Shown here: piece by piece, positions 1-7,654 of the stretch
How the letters are laid out: the number at the start of each line of letters is the position of its first letter
Position numbering within the stretch: the stretch's first letter is position 1
NCBI RefSeq assembly: GCF_016820245.1
Contig: NZ_JAFCAR010000005.1
Location: forward strand, 124,001-188,000
DNA: 64,000 nucleotides
Direction: 5' to 3'
Source of the DNA: Jannaschia sp. Os4
Lineage (GTDB): Bacteria; Pseudomonadota; Alphaproteobacteria; Rhodobacterales; Rhodobacteraceae
Made by a program: the position numbers and the translations under genes
Notes under the pieces: generated by a model
Database searches by the model: none
The model's input: the letters and a program-made list of their open reading frames with translations, nothing else
Told to the model about the DNA's origin: nothing

Positions 1-1541
1 TGGATTCGCTGGGCTTCGTGCTGGGCTGGCGGGGCCGCGCGGCGCTCGTGCGGTCGGGTGCCGACCGGGGCGAGGTGTCGGCCGAGTTCGACCTGCCGCC
101 CGGCCACCCGGCCCGCACGGTGCTCGACGAGGCGGGGATCGCGGTCGAGGACGACGCGGTCCTGCTGCGCCGGGTCAACACCGCCGACGGGCGCAAGACC
201 GCGTGGATCAACGGCAGCCGCGCCTCCGGCGAGGTGCTGCGCCAGCTCGGGGACGCCCTGCTCGAACTGCACGGCCAGCACGACGATAAGGGCCTGATGG
301 ACATCCGCGGCCACCGCGCGCTGCTCGACGCCTTCGCCGGCGCGGGCCCCGCGCGCGAGGCGGTGGGGGCGGCGTGGCGGGATTTGTCGAAGGCCGCCAA
401 AGCGTTGCGGGCGGCGCGGGCGCAGGTCGAGGCGACCAAGGCCGAGGAGGATTTCCTCCGCCACGCCGTGGCCGAGTTCGACGACCTCGGCCCCGAGGCG
501 GGCGAGGACGAGGCCTTGGACGCCCGCCGCCGCCTCATGCAGGGGGCCGAGCGCATCCGCGAGGACGTCGCCAAGGCCCTGCAGGCGATCGGGCCGAACG
601 GGGCGGAGGCGCAGATGCTCGACGCGACCCGATGGCTGGAGGACGCGGGCGAGGCAGCGGACCAGCTCGCGGGCGCCATCGACGCGCTCGGGCGCGCGAT
701 GACCGAGCTGGGCGAGGCGCAGGCGGGGGTGGAGGCGGTGCTCGACGCGCTGTCCTTCGACCCGCACGAGCTGGAGGCGGTGGAGGAGCGGCTCTTCGCG
801 ATCCGGGCCTTGGCGCGCAAGCACGGCGTGGCGCCGGACGAATTGGGCGCGTTCGGGGACGACCTGCGCGCGCGGCTGGACCTGCTGGACGCGTCGGGGC
901 CGGGGATGCGCGCGCTGGTCGAGGCGGAGGCCGAGGCGCGCAAGGCCTACGACGCGGCGGCGGCCTCGCTGACGACGCTCCGGACCGATGCCGCCGGGCG
1001 GCTGGACGCGGCGATGGCGGCGGAACTGGCACCGCTCAAGATGGAGCGGGCGGTCTTCGTCACCCGCGTGACCGAGGGGTCCGAAGGACCGGAGGGGCGC
1101 GACGACGTGGCCTTCGAGGTGGCGACCAACCCCGGCGCGCCGCCCGGGCCGCTGAACAAGATCGCGTCGGGGGGCGAGCTGTCGCGCTTCCTCTTGGCGC
1201 TGAAGGTCTGCCTGACGGGCGGGGACCGGTCGATGACCCTCATCTTCGACGAGATCGACCGCGGCGTGGGCGGCGCCACCGCCGACGCGGTGGGGCGGCG
1301 GCTCAAGGCGCTGGCCGAGGGGGGGCAGGTGCTGGTCGTCACCCACTCGCCGCAGGTGGCCGCGCTGGGGGCGCATCACTGGCGGGTCGAGAAGCGGGTC
1401 GAGGGCGAGGTCACGACCTCGACGGTGGTGCCGCTGGGCGAGGGCGAGCGGGTGGACGAGATCGCCCGGATGCTGGCCGGGGACACGGTGACGGAGGCCG
1501 CACGGGGCGCGGCGAAGGCGCTCTTGGACGCGGCGGCGTAG
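1..1541 (+). CDS. recN: DNA repair protein RecN (5' end outside window)
   Basis: SMC-like ATPase of recombinational double-strand break repair. The gene is cut by the window edge: the frame is open from base 3, and the first visible residues (DSLGFVLGWRG) are those that follow the Walker A loop in RecN, so Walker A and the true start lie outside. About 512 residues remain. Visible motifs are the family block HGQHD (near base 280), a central Ala/Glu-rich region of coiled-coil type, the ABC signature SGGELSRF (near 1170) and Walker B LIFDEIDRGVGG (near 1245). It converges on the ClC gene. Any SOS-type promoter would be outside the window. Confidence 0.95.
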   Translation, partial: DSLGFVLGWRGRAALVRSGADRGEVSAEFDLPPGHPARTVLDEAGIAVEDDAVLLRRVNTADGRKTAWINGSRASGEVLRQLGDALLELHGQHDDKGLMDIRGHRALLDAFAGAGPAREAVGAAWRDLSKAAKALRAARAQVEATKAEEDFLRHAVAEFDDLGPEAGEDEALDARRRLMQGAERIREDVAKALQAIGPNGAEAQMLDATRWLEDAGEAADQLAGAIDALGRAMTELGEAQAGVEAVLDALSFDPHELEAVEERLFAIRALARKHGVAPDELGAFGDDLRARLDLLDASGPGMRALVEAEAEARKAYDAAAASLTTLRTDAAGRLDAAMAAELAPLKMERAVFVTRVTEGSEGPEGRDDVAFEVATNPGAPPGPLNKIASGGELSRFLLALKVCLTGGDRSMTLIFDEIDRGVGGATADAVGRRLKALAEGGQVLVVTHSPQVAALGAHHWRVEKRVEGEVTTSTVVPLGEGERVDEIARMLAGDTVTEAARGAAKALLDAAA

Positions 1542-1578
1542 GCGCAGAGCGCGCGGGAAATCTTCCCTCTTTCGCCCC

Positions 1579-1603
1579 GCACGGTGGGGGGCGCCCCCCG
1601 TGC
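1579..1603 (+). terminator. GC hairpin after recN
   Basis: A GC-only inverted repeat (G6-CG-C6 core, with GCAC/GTGC outer arms) begins 38 bases after the recN stop. There is no following T-run, so intrinsic termination is uncertain. Its right arm runs into the first unit of the 11-bp repeat cluster, so it could instead belong to that element. Confidence 0.35.
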
Positions 1604-1642
1604 ATATGGCGTGCATACACCGTGCATACATCGTTCATACCG
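1599..1642 (+). repeat. Four 11-bp tandem units, CGTGCAT-type
   Basis: Four direct units start at 1599, 1610, 1621 and 1632, exactly 11 bases apart: CGTGCATATGG / CGTGCATACAC / CGTGCATACAT / CGTTCATACCG. The first seven bases are constant except for one G-to-T change in the last unit. The spacing of about one helical turn puts each copy on the same DNA face, as for an oligomerising DNA-binding protein. A second cluster of the same unit lies upstream of clpP. Confidence 0.85.
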
Positions 1643-1920
1643 ACTGGCGCACGGTCCGGGTGGAAACCGTGCGTTCGTGGAGGATGGACGGGTTGGCGCT
1701 CGGTGATCTCGGCGGTTCCGCGTCGTCGGACGGGCAAAGCACCATGTGCGATACGACCGCGCAGCGCCAGGCTGCCGTGCCACGGGCCGGCGATGCGCTG
1801 GTATGGTCGTCGCGCGACCGCCACCATTGCGGGTCTCCCCCGTTCGGAGCCTTTCTCTCGGCTCGGATCGACGAGAGGGCACGGAGGCCCCCATCAGGTC
1901 GGGGGCGTCGAGGGAGGGCC

Positions 1921-3603
1921 TCAGGCGTGCTCCTCCGCCGCGCGGGCCGCCAAGGCCCGGTTGAACGCCCGGAAGGCGTCCACGGCGAGCAGGACCGCGA
2001 CGGCGCGGGGAACGTCGTCCTCGATCCGCACGACGGGGACGAACTCGGCCGCGCTCTCGCGCAGGACGGGCAGGGCCGTCGCGAAGGAGGCGTCGGACTC
2101 GATCCAGCGGCCCTCGGCCATGGCCGCGTCGATCCGCTCCCGCGAGGGCGCGCGGGGGTGCGACAGGGCCTTCATGTGCGAGGTCACGCGGATCGTGGCG
2201 GGGATGTAGGCCTGCGGACCCGCGCCGATCTGCTGGCCCCGGCGGAACAGCTGCCGGTCGAAGAAGGACCCGCCCATCAGGCGCGAGCCGACGGCGGTGG
2301 CCATGGAGACGGCGACCATGACGGCGAGGCCGGTCTGCCAGTCGCCCGTCAGCTCGAACACGATCAGCGTGGTGGAGATCGGCGCGCCTAGCACGGCGGC
2401 CGCGACCGCGCCCATGCCGGCCAGGGCGTAGAGCGTCTCCGACCCCGAGACCTCGGGGAAGAGCCCGGTCGCGAGGATCCCGAAGGCGAGGCCGGTCAGC
2501 GCGCCCACCATCAGCGCCGGAGAGAACACGCCCCCGCCCATCCGCCCGCCCACGGTGATCGCGACGGCGGCGACCTTCACGGCGGCGAAGACCATCGCCT
2601 CGCGCAGGCCGATCCCCCCCGACAGTGCGGCGGAGGTGGTCTCGTAGCCCACGCCGATGATGTGCGGGAAGGCGATGGCGATGGCGCCCAGCAGCAGCCC
2701 CGCGACGGCGGGCCGCGCCCATCGCGGCAGGCCGGTGCGGCCTTGGACCGCAGTGCCGATGTCGTCGCAGAAGAACACCGCCCGCATCAGCACGACGGCG
2801 ACGATCCCGCAGAGCAGGCCGAGCAGCAGGAAGGCGGGCAGCTCCACGTAGAAGGCGAGCACGCGCCCCTCGCCGAGCGCGAACTCGGTGACGTCGCCGA
2901 AATGGCTCCGGGAGATGACCGCCCCCGCGACCGCCGAGATGGTGATCGGCGCGAAGGCGTGGACCGAGAAGTGGCGGTTCACCACCTCCATCGCGAAGAG
3001 GGCGCCCGCGATCGGGGCGTTGAAGGAGGCCGCGACCCCCGCCGCGACCGCGCAGCCGAGCAGCTCGCGCCCCGTGATGCCGTCGGCGTTGATGCGGTTC
3101 GACACCCAGCCCGCGATCATCCCGGTGATGTGCACCACCGGCCCTTCCCGGCCCGAGGAGCCGCCGGAGGACAGGGTGATGAGCGACGACAGGGCCGAGG
3201 CGACGCCGGCCTTGCGCTCGACCCGCCCCTCGCGGAGCGCGGCGGCCTCGATCACGTCGGCGACGGAGCGCACGCGCCCGTCCGGGGTGAAGCGGTCGAG
3301 GATCAGGCCCACCACGAGCCCGCCGATGGCGGGGAGCGCGAGCACCCACCACCACGGCAGCGTGGCCGCGAAGCTGTGCAGGAGGCGCGGGTCCTCGGTG
3401 CCGTAGAGCAGGGTCTGGAGCGCCCGGATCGCCGTCATGAACCCCACCGCCGCATAGCCCGAGGCGATGCCCATGAGCAGCGCGATGAACCAGAACTGGG
3501 CGGCGGTCGGGCCGCGCTCCCGCACCACCCGCCACGCGTCGCGCGTCCGCGCGGACAGGCGGGCGAAGGGTCCCTCGGGGGGGTCGGACGGGGCGACGCT
3601 CAT
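1921..3603 (-). CDS. ClC-family voltage-gated chloride channel/antiporter
   Basis: Inner-membrane ClC protein of 560 residues with many hydrophobic segments between about 33 and 430. The selectivity-filter motif is GSSGREGP at residues 148-155, with E153 in the place of the ClC gating glutamate. A second filter-type motif, GGGVFSP, lies further on. A soluble C-terminal stretch of about 110 residues resembles a degenerate CBS region. The start ATG is the one nearest the divergent dehydrogenase gene, 63 bases away. Whether it is a passive channel or a H+/Cl- exchanger cannot be decided from sequence, although most bacterial members are exchangers. Confidence 0.92.
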   Translation of the reverse strand: MSVAPSDPPEGPFARLSARTRDAWRVVRERGPTAAQFWFIALLMGIASGYAAVGFMTAIRALQTLLYGTEDPRLLHSFAATLPWWWVLALPAIGGLVVGLILDRFTPDGRVRSVADVIEAAALREGRVERKAGVASALSSLITLSSGGSSGREGPVVHITGMIAGWVSNRINADGITGRELLGCAVAAGVAASFNAPIAGALFAMEVVNRHFSVHAFAPITISAVAGAVISRSHFGDVTEFALGEGRVLAFYVELPAFLLLGLLCGIVAVVLMRAVFFCDDIGTAVQGRTGLPRWARPAVAGLLLGAIAIAFPHIIGVGYETTSAALSGGIGLREAMVFAAVKVAAVAITVGGRMGGGVFSPALMVGALTGLAFGILATGLFPEVSGSETLYALAGMGAVAAAVLGAPISTTLIVFELTGDWQTGLAVMVAVSMATAVGSRLMGGSFFDRQLFRRGQQIGAGPQAYIPATIRVTSHMKALSHPRAPSRERIDAAMAEGRWIESDASFATALPVLRESAAEFVPVVRIEDDVPRAVAVLLAVDAFRAFNRALAARAAEEHA

Positions 3604-3666
3604 GCTGGTCCGCCTGTCGGGTCGCGCGTAGGGTGCGCGCCAGGAGCGATCGCCGGAGGTGAAACG

Positions 3667-5052
3667 ATGATCCCGGACGACCTGACGCGCGCGTTGGCCG
3701 CCATGCTAGGCGACCGCCTGTCGACGGGAAAGAGCGATCTGGCCCTGCACGGGCGCTCGGAGACGTGGCACCCGGAGATGCCGCCCGACGCGGTGGCCTA
3801 TCCCGAGACGACCGCCGAGGTGGCCGAGGTGGTTCGCCTCTGCGCGGCCCGCGGGGTGCCGGTGATCGGCTGGGGCACGGGGACCGCCTTGGAGGGGCAT
3901 GCCTCCGCGCCGCGGGGCGGCGTCACGGTGGACTTCCGCCGCATGGACCGGGTGCTGGAGGTGCTGGAGGAGGACATGCTGGTGCGGGTCCAGCCGGGCT
4001 GCACCCGCGTCCGCCTGAACGAGGAGCTGCGCGCCACGGGGCTGATGTTCCCGGTCGATCCCGGCGCGGACGCGAGCGTGGGCGGCATGGCCTCCACCCG
4101 CGCCTCAGGGACCACGGCGCTGCGCTACGGGACGATGCGCGACCACGTCCGGGGCTTAGAGGTCGTCTTGGCCGATGGGCGGGCGATCCGCACCGGGGGC
4201 GTCTCCGGCGGCCTCGCGCGGAAGTCGTCGGCGGGCTACGACCTGACGTCGCTCTTCGTGGGCGCGGAAGGGACGCTGGGCCTCATCACGGAGCTGACGC
4301 TGAAGCTGCACGGCCAGCCCGAGGCGGTGGCCGCCGCCGTCTGCGCCTTCCCGGACACGGCCTCGGCCATCGGCTGCGTCATCGACGCGACGGCGATGGG
4401 GATCGTGCCCGCGCGCTGCGAGTTCGTGGACGCGGCGACGGTGGCCATCCTCAACGACCTCGACGGCGCGGGGCTGCCCGTCGGCCCCCACCTCCTGCTG
4501 GAGTTCCACGGCTCGGACGCGGGCGTGGCCGAGGCGGCGGAGCGGTTCGGGGCGGCGGCCACCGACCGGGGCGGGGCGGGCTACGCTTGGGCCACCGAGG
4601 CGGAGGCGCGGACCCGCCTGTGGGACATGCGGCACCGGGCCTACCACACCATCCTGCGGTCGCGGCCCGGATCGACGGCGGTGGTGACGGATGTCTGCGT
4701 CCCCGTCTCGCGCTTGGGCGAGGCGATCGAGCGGGCGGCGGCGGCGGTCGCGGCGTCGCCGATCCCCGGCCCGATCCTCGGGCATGTGGGCGACGGCAAC
4801 TACCACGCGATCCTCTTGGTGGACCGCGACCGCCCGGAGGAGCTGGAGGAGGCCAAGCGGCTGTCCGACGCGATGGTGCGGGACGCGCAGGCGCTGGGCG
4901 GCACGGCCACCGGCGAGCACGGGGTGGGGCTGGGCAAGCTGCACCACATGGAGGCCGAGCACGGGGCCGCGTGGGACGTGATGGGGCTGGTGAAGCGGGC
5001 GCTGGACCCGGAGGGCGTGATGAACCCCGGCAAGCTGGTGCGGGGGAACTGA
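3667..5052 (+). CDS. FAD-linked oxidase, D-lactate/glycolate dehydrogenase type
   Basis: A flavoprotein of 461 residues of the FAD_binding_4/FAD-oxidase_C group, which oxidises 2-hydroxy acids such as D-lactate or glycolate and passes electrons to the respiratory chain. The PCMH-type FAD-binding half contains GWGTGTALEGHA, DPGADASVGGM and VGAEGTLGLITE. The C-terminal half has GHVGDGNYH and ends with TGEHGVGLGK, as in the D-lactate dehydrogenase (cytochrome) branch. The open frame extends far upstream, but ATG 3667 is preceded by a strong GGAGGT six bases away and starts where the family starts. The substrate is not certain. A hairpin terminator follows directly. Confidence 0.9.
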   Translation: MIPDDLTRALAAMLGDRLSTGKSDLALHGRSETWHPEMPPDAVAYPETTAEVAEVVRLCAARGVPVIGWGTGTALEGHASAPRGGVTVDFRRMDRVLEVLEEDMLVRVQPGCTRVRLNEELRATGLMFPVDPGADASVGGMASTRASGTTALRYGTMRDHVRGLEVVLADGRAIRTGGVSGGLARKSSAGYDLTSLFVGAEGTLGLITELTLKLHGQPEAVAAAVCAFPDTASAIGCVIDATAMGIVPARCEFVDAATVAILNDLDGAGLPVGPHLLLEFHGSDAGVAEAAERFGAAATDRGGAGYAWATEAEARTRLWDMRHRAYHTILRSRPGSTAVVTDVCVPVSRLGEAIERAAAAVAASPIPGPILGHVGDGNYHAILLVDRDRPEELEEAKRLSDAMVRDAQALGGTATGEHGVGLGKLHHMEAEHGAAWDVMGLVKRALDPEGVMNPGKLVRGN

Positions 5053-5053
5053 G

Positions 5054-5080
5054 GGGGGTCGGGGTTCGGCCCCGACCCCC
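5054..5080 (+). terminator. Hairpin terminator after the D-lactate-type dehydrogenase
   Basis: A perfect 11-bp stem, GGGGGTCGGGG / CCCCGACCCCC, with a TTCGG loop, starts one base after the stop codon. There is no clear T-run, which is common in such GC-rich genomes. Confidence 0.55.
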
Positions 5081-5145
5081 GTCATCCTCGGGCCCGACCC
5101 GAGGATCTCGTGGAGGGAGGTCCCCGGGTCGAGCCCGGGGATGAC
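5081..5145. repeat. REP-like palindromic element (GTCATCC...GGATGAC)
   Basis: Two 27-base arms (5081-5107 and 5119-5145) are inverted copies, matching at 23 of 27 positions, around an 11-base centre. Each arm is also internally palindromic (TCCCCGGGCTCGACCCGGGGA type). This is the look of the intergenic REP-like elements common in alphaproteobacteria. It sits in the convergent gap between the dehydrogenase and DUF427 genes. Confidence 0.8.
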
Positions 5146-5163
5146 GGGCGGGGCGCTAGGGCC

Positions 5164-5505
5164 CTAGACCCGCTCCACCGTCACCTTGTCGCCGTAGAAC
5201 GCGAGATGCCCCGCGATGGGCTTCGCCGCCTCCTGGTCCGGGGCCTCGTAGGACCACGCCGCGTCCTCGATCCGCGCCGAGGCGCCCACGTAGTGATAAT
5301 GCGTGGCCTCGCCCTTGTGCGGGCAGCGCGTGACCTTGTCCGACCGCTCCATCAGCGCCATCGCCACGTCCTCGCGCGGGAAGTAGATGACCGGGTCGTA
5401 CGACCCCTCGCGCAGCTCCACCGCGTTGCGGCTCTCCACCATCACGCCGTCGTCCGTGCGCACGGTCCACGTGCCCTCGGCGGGCGCGGTCTCGATCTTG
5501 GCCAT
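5164..5505 (-). CDS. DUF427 domain protein
   Basis: A small soluble protein of 113 residues that matches the DUF427 family throughout. It includes the central [13 protein letters not shown] segment, the [14 protein letters not shown] segment with its Cys/His residues, and the C-terminal [16 protein letters not shown] strand. The biochemical role of the family is not established. The start ATG is preceded by AAAGGAG at good spacing. It lies just downstream of the aminopeptidase P gene on the same strand and may be co-transcribed with it. Confidence 0.88.
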   Translation of the reverse strand: MAKIETAPAEGTWTVRTDDGVMVESRNAVELREGSYDPVIYFPREDVAMALMERSDKVTRCPHKGEATHYHYVGASARIEDAAWSYEAPDQEAAKPIAGHLAFYGDKVTVERV

Positions 5506-5557
5506 CGGGATTCTCCTTTGGCCGGATGGTAGGGCGCCGCCGCGCGTAAGCCCACCC

Positions 5558-7330
5558 TCACAGCGGGGCCGTCATCCGCTCCATCCACGCGCGGTCCTCG
5601 CCCGTCAGGCGGTCCGACAGCCGCGCGCGCACGCCCGCGTGGTAGGCGTCGATCCAGTCCCGCTCCCAAGGGCCGAGCATCCGGGCCACGATCAGGCGGC
5701 GGTCGATCGGCACCCATGTCAGCGTCTCGAAGCCCAGCAAGTCGCGGTCATCGCCGCCCTCCGGGCGCTCGGCCCTCGTGACCACGATCAGGTTCTCGAT
5801 CCGGATGCCGTATTCGCCCGCGCGGTAGTAGCCCGGCTCGTTCGACAGGATCATCCCCTCGGCCAGCGGCAGGGTGGAGACCCGGCTGATCCGCACCGGC
5901 CCCTCGTGCACGCCGAGGTAGACGCCCACGCCGTGCCCCGTGCCGTGGTCGTAGTCCTTGTGCGCGGCCCAGAGCGGGGCGCGGGCCAGCGCGTCGAGAT
6001 GCGCCCCCGCCACCCCGCGCGGGAAGCGGGCGCGGGAGACGGCGATCATGCCCTGCAGGACGCGGGTGAAGTCCTCCCGTATCCCGATCGGCGGGTCGCC
6101 GCGGGGGATGGTGCGCGTGATGTCGGTGGTGCCGTCGAGATACTGGCCCCCGCTGTCGAGCACCATGACCGAGTCCGGGTCCACGATCCGGTCGGACTCC
6201 TCGTCGACCCGGTAGTGGGGCAGCGCGCCGTGGGGGCCGGACCCGGCGATCGTCTCGAAGGAGATGTCGCGCAGCGCGTTGGTGCCGCGCCGGAACCCCT
6301 CCAACGCGCGGACGGCGTCGATCTCGGTGATCCCGTCGGACGCCTCGTCGTACCAGCGCAGGAAGCGCACCATCGCGGCGGCGTCGCGCAGGTGCGCCTC
6401 GCGGGTGGCGGCGATCTCGGCCTCGGACTTGCAGGCCTTGGGCAGCGCGGTCGGGTCGGGCGCGTCGATCCGCTCGACGCCCCCCGCCGCCAGCGCGTCC
6501 GCGACCGCCTGCGGGGCCCATGCGGGATCGACCATCGCCGGCCCGTCGAGGGCGGCGAGCGCGGGGACGAACGCGTCCCAGCGGTGCAGCGCGATGGCCG
6601 GGTCGGGATCGAGGCCCTCGAACTTCTCCGGGTCGGAGAACAGGTCGACCCGCCCGTCCGCGTGCAGGATCGCGAAGGCGAGCACGGCGGGCGTCCGCGC
6701 GAGGTCCGCGCCGCGGACGTTCAGGAGCCAGCAGATCGACTCCGGCAGGGTGAGGACGCAGGCGGTCGCCCCCGCCGCGCGCACCGCCTCGGCGATCTCG
6801 GCCCGCTTGGTCTCGTCGCCCTTGCCGGCATAGTCCGTCGGCCATGCCTCCACCGGCGCGGCGGGGCGCGCGGGCCGGTCGGGCCACACCGCGTCGACGC
6901 CGTTCTCCACGGGGACGAGGTCGAGGCCGGAAAGGGCGCGCACCTCCTTGATGGTGTGCAGCCACGGGTCGTACCCGATCCGGCCCCCGTCCGGCAGGGC
7001 CTCGGCCAGCCAGTCGGCCAGCTTCGTCGCGGGCCAGTCGACGTACTCGAACGTGTCCCCGTCCGTCTGCGCCCGGACCTGGAGCGTGTAGCGCCCGTCG
7101 GTGAACATGGCCGCCCGGTCCGGCAGGATCACGGCGAACCCCGCGGACCCGGTGAACCCGGTCAGCCACGCGAGCCGCTCGTCCGAGGCGGGGACGGTCT
7201 CGCCTTGGTGCGCGTCGGCGCGGGGGACGAGGAAGGCGGAGAGGTCGCGCTCGGCCATCCACGCGCGTAGCGCCGCCACGCGGGGCGGGCCGTCGGCGGG
7301 GCGGGCGGTGACGGCGAAGCTCTGGAACAT
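5558..7330 (-). CDS. Xaa-Pro aminopeptidase (aminopeptidase P, M24B)
   Basis: A cytoplasmic metallopeptidase of 590 residues that removes N-terminal residues preceding proline. Creatinase-like N-terminal domains come first ([11 protein letters not shown], then [15 protein letters not shown]). A pita-bread catalytic domain follows, with metal-ligand motifs [19 protein letters not shown] (near residue 388), [16 protein letters not shown] (near 461) and NEPGYY. The length fits the long form of the family with three domains. I chose the ATG at 7330 rather than the upstream in-frame start because homology begins there and GAAAGG precedes it. Confidence 0.93.
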   Translation of the reverse strand: MFQSFAVTARPADGPPRVAALRAWMAERDLSAFLVPRADAHQGETVPASDERLAWLTGFTGSAGFAVILPDRAAMFTDGRYTLQVRAQTDGDTFEYVDWPATKLADWLAEALPDGGRIGYDPWLHTIKEVRALSGLDLVPVENGVDAVWPDRPARPAAPVEAWPTDYAGKGDETKRAEIAEAVRAAGATACVLTLPESICWLLNVRGADLARTPAVLAFAILHADGRVDLFSDPEKFEGLDPDPAIALHRWDAFVPALAALDGPAMVDPAWAPQAVADALAAGGVERIDAPDPTALPKACKSEAEIAATREAHLRDAAAMVRFLRWYDEASDGITEIDAVRALEGFRRGTNALRDISFETIAGSGPHGALPHYRVDEESDRIVDPDSVMVLDSGGQYLDGTTDITRTIPRGDPPIGIREDFTRVLQGMIAVSRARFPRGVAGAHLDALARAPLWAAHKDYDHGTGHGVGVYLGVHEGPVRISRVSTLPLAEGMILSNEPGYYRAGEYGIRIENLIVVTRAERPEGGDDRDLLGFETLTWVPIDRRLIVARMLGPWERDWIDAYHAGVRARLSDRLTGEDRAWMERMTAPL

Positions 7331-7349
7331 GGGGTGCCTTTCGTGGAGG

Positions 7350-7400
7350 GCGCCGGGGGCTCCGCCCCCGGACCCCCGGGATATTTGCGCCAAGAAAGGG
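7350..7400 (-). repeat. Intergenic hairpin-plus-tail repeat, copy 1
   Basis: Read on the minus strand this is TTGGCGCAAATATCCCGGGG, then a GC hairpin (stem CCGGGGGC/GCCCCCGG, 7354-7372). Related copies are at 7543-7577 and 45209-45251. I recall similar 'AATATCC...GGCCAAGA' elements between genes in Rhodobacteraceae. Their function is unknown. Confidence 0.7.
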
Positions 7401-7474
7401 GGGGCCGTTCAGCGAACGTCAACCTTTGGCGGCTAGCAGGGGACCGCGGCACAGGCGGGGACGCCGATGGCCGC

Positions 7475-7553
7475 CCAAGGAAGGGGCCGTACGGTCCCGC
7501 CCCCGCGGGGCCTGGCCGAAGGCACTCGCCCAGCGGGGGCTCCCCTTCCTTGG
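7475..7553. repeat. Long-range 12-bp inverted repeat
   Basis: CCAAGGAAGGGG (7475-7486) and its exact complement CCCCTTCCTTGG (7542-7553) are separated by 55 bases that include a CCCCGCGGGG palindrome. It could fold in RNA from either strand. The right arm is part of repeat copy 2. Confidence 0.55.
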
Positions 7554-7577
7554 CGGAAATATCCCCGCCGGAGGCTC
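7543..7577 (+). repeat. Intergenic repeat, copy 2 (shortened)
   Basis: CCTTCCTTGGCGGAAATATC followed by CCCGCCGGAGGCTCC. It matches the tail of copy 1 in the opposite orientation but lacks most of the GC hairpin. It lies just after the cobT 3' end. Confidence 0.6.
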
Positions 7578-7654
7578 CGACGTCGACGCGGCGACGCCGT
7601 CCGGGGCCGGGCCTGCCCGCTCGGGCGCGGCGGTGCCGCGGCGCCTGCGCCCCC

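Larger units (their letters stand above)
1542..1920. other. 379-bp gap between convergent recN and ClC genes
   Basis: No convincing protein gene. Apart from the GC hairpin and the 11-bp repeat cluster, I see only GC-rich sequence without clear structure. The open frames across it are extensions of shadows from the neighbouring genes. Confidence 0.6.
7331..7654. other. 324-bp gap between cobT and pepP-type gene
   Basis: No protein gene. It holds two inverted copies of a repeated intergenic element (7350-7400 and 7543-7577) and a long-range inverted repeat (7475-7486 with 7542-7553). It is the 3' flank of cobT and the 5' flank of the aminopeptidase gene on the same strand. I see no cobalamin riboswitch. 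Confidence 0.6.

Noticed and set aside
1599-1642. CRISPR-like or phage attachment repeat
   Set aside because: Units are only 11 bases with no spacers, no cas genes or integrase are near, and no tRNA is present.
374-2209. A 611-residue plus-strand frame overlapping recN
   Set aside because: A shadow in the +1 frame of recN rich in Arg, Gly and Ala. The real protein is evident in the other frame.
1376-3535. A 719-residue minus-strand frame across the ClC gene and the recN end
   Set aside because: It runs in another frame of the ClC gene and would have to cross the 11-bp repeat cluster and the antisense of recN.
7331-7654. Cobalamin riboswitch near cobT
   Set aside because: The region lies after cobT, not before it, and no B12-box-like conserved core was recognised. 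The sequence is explained by intergenic repeats.
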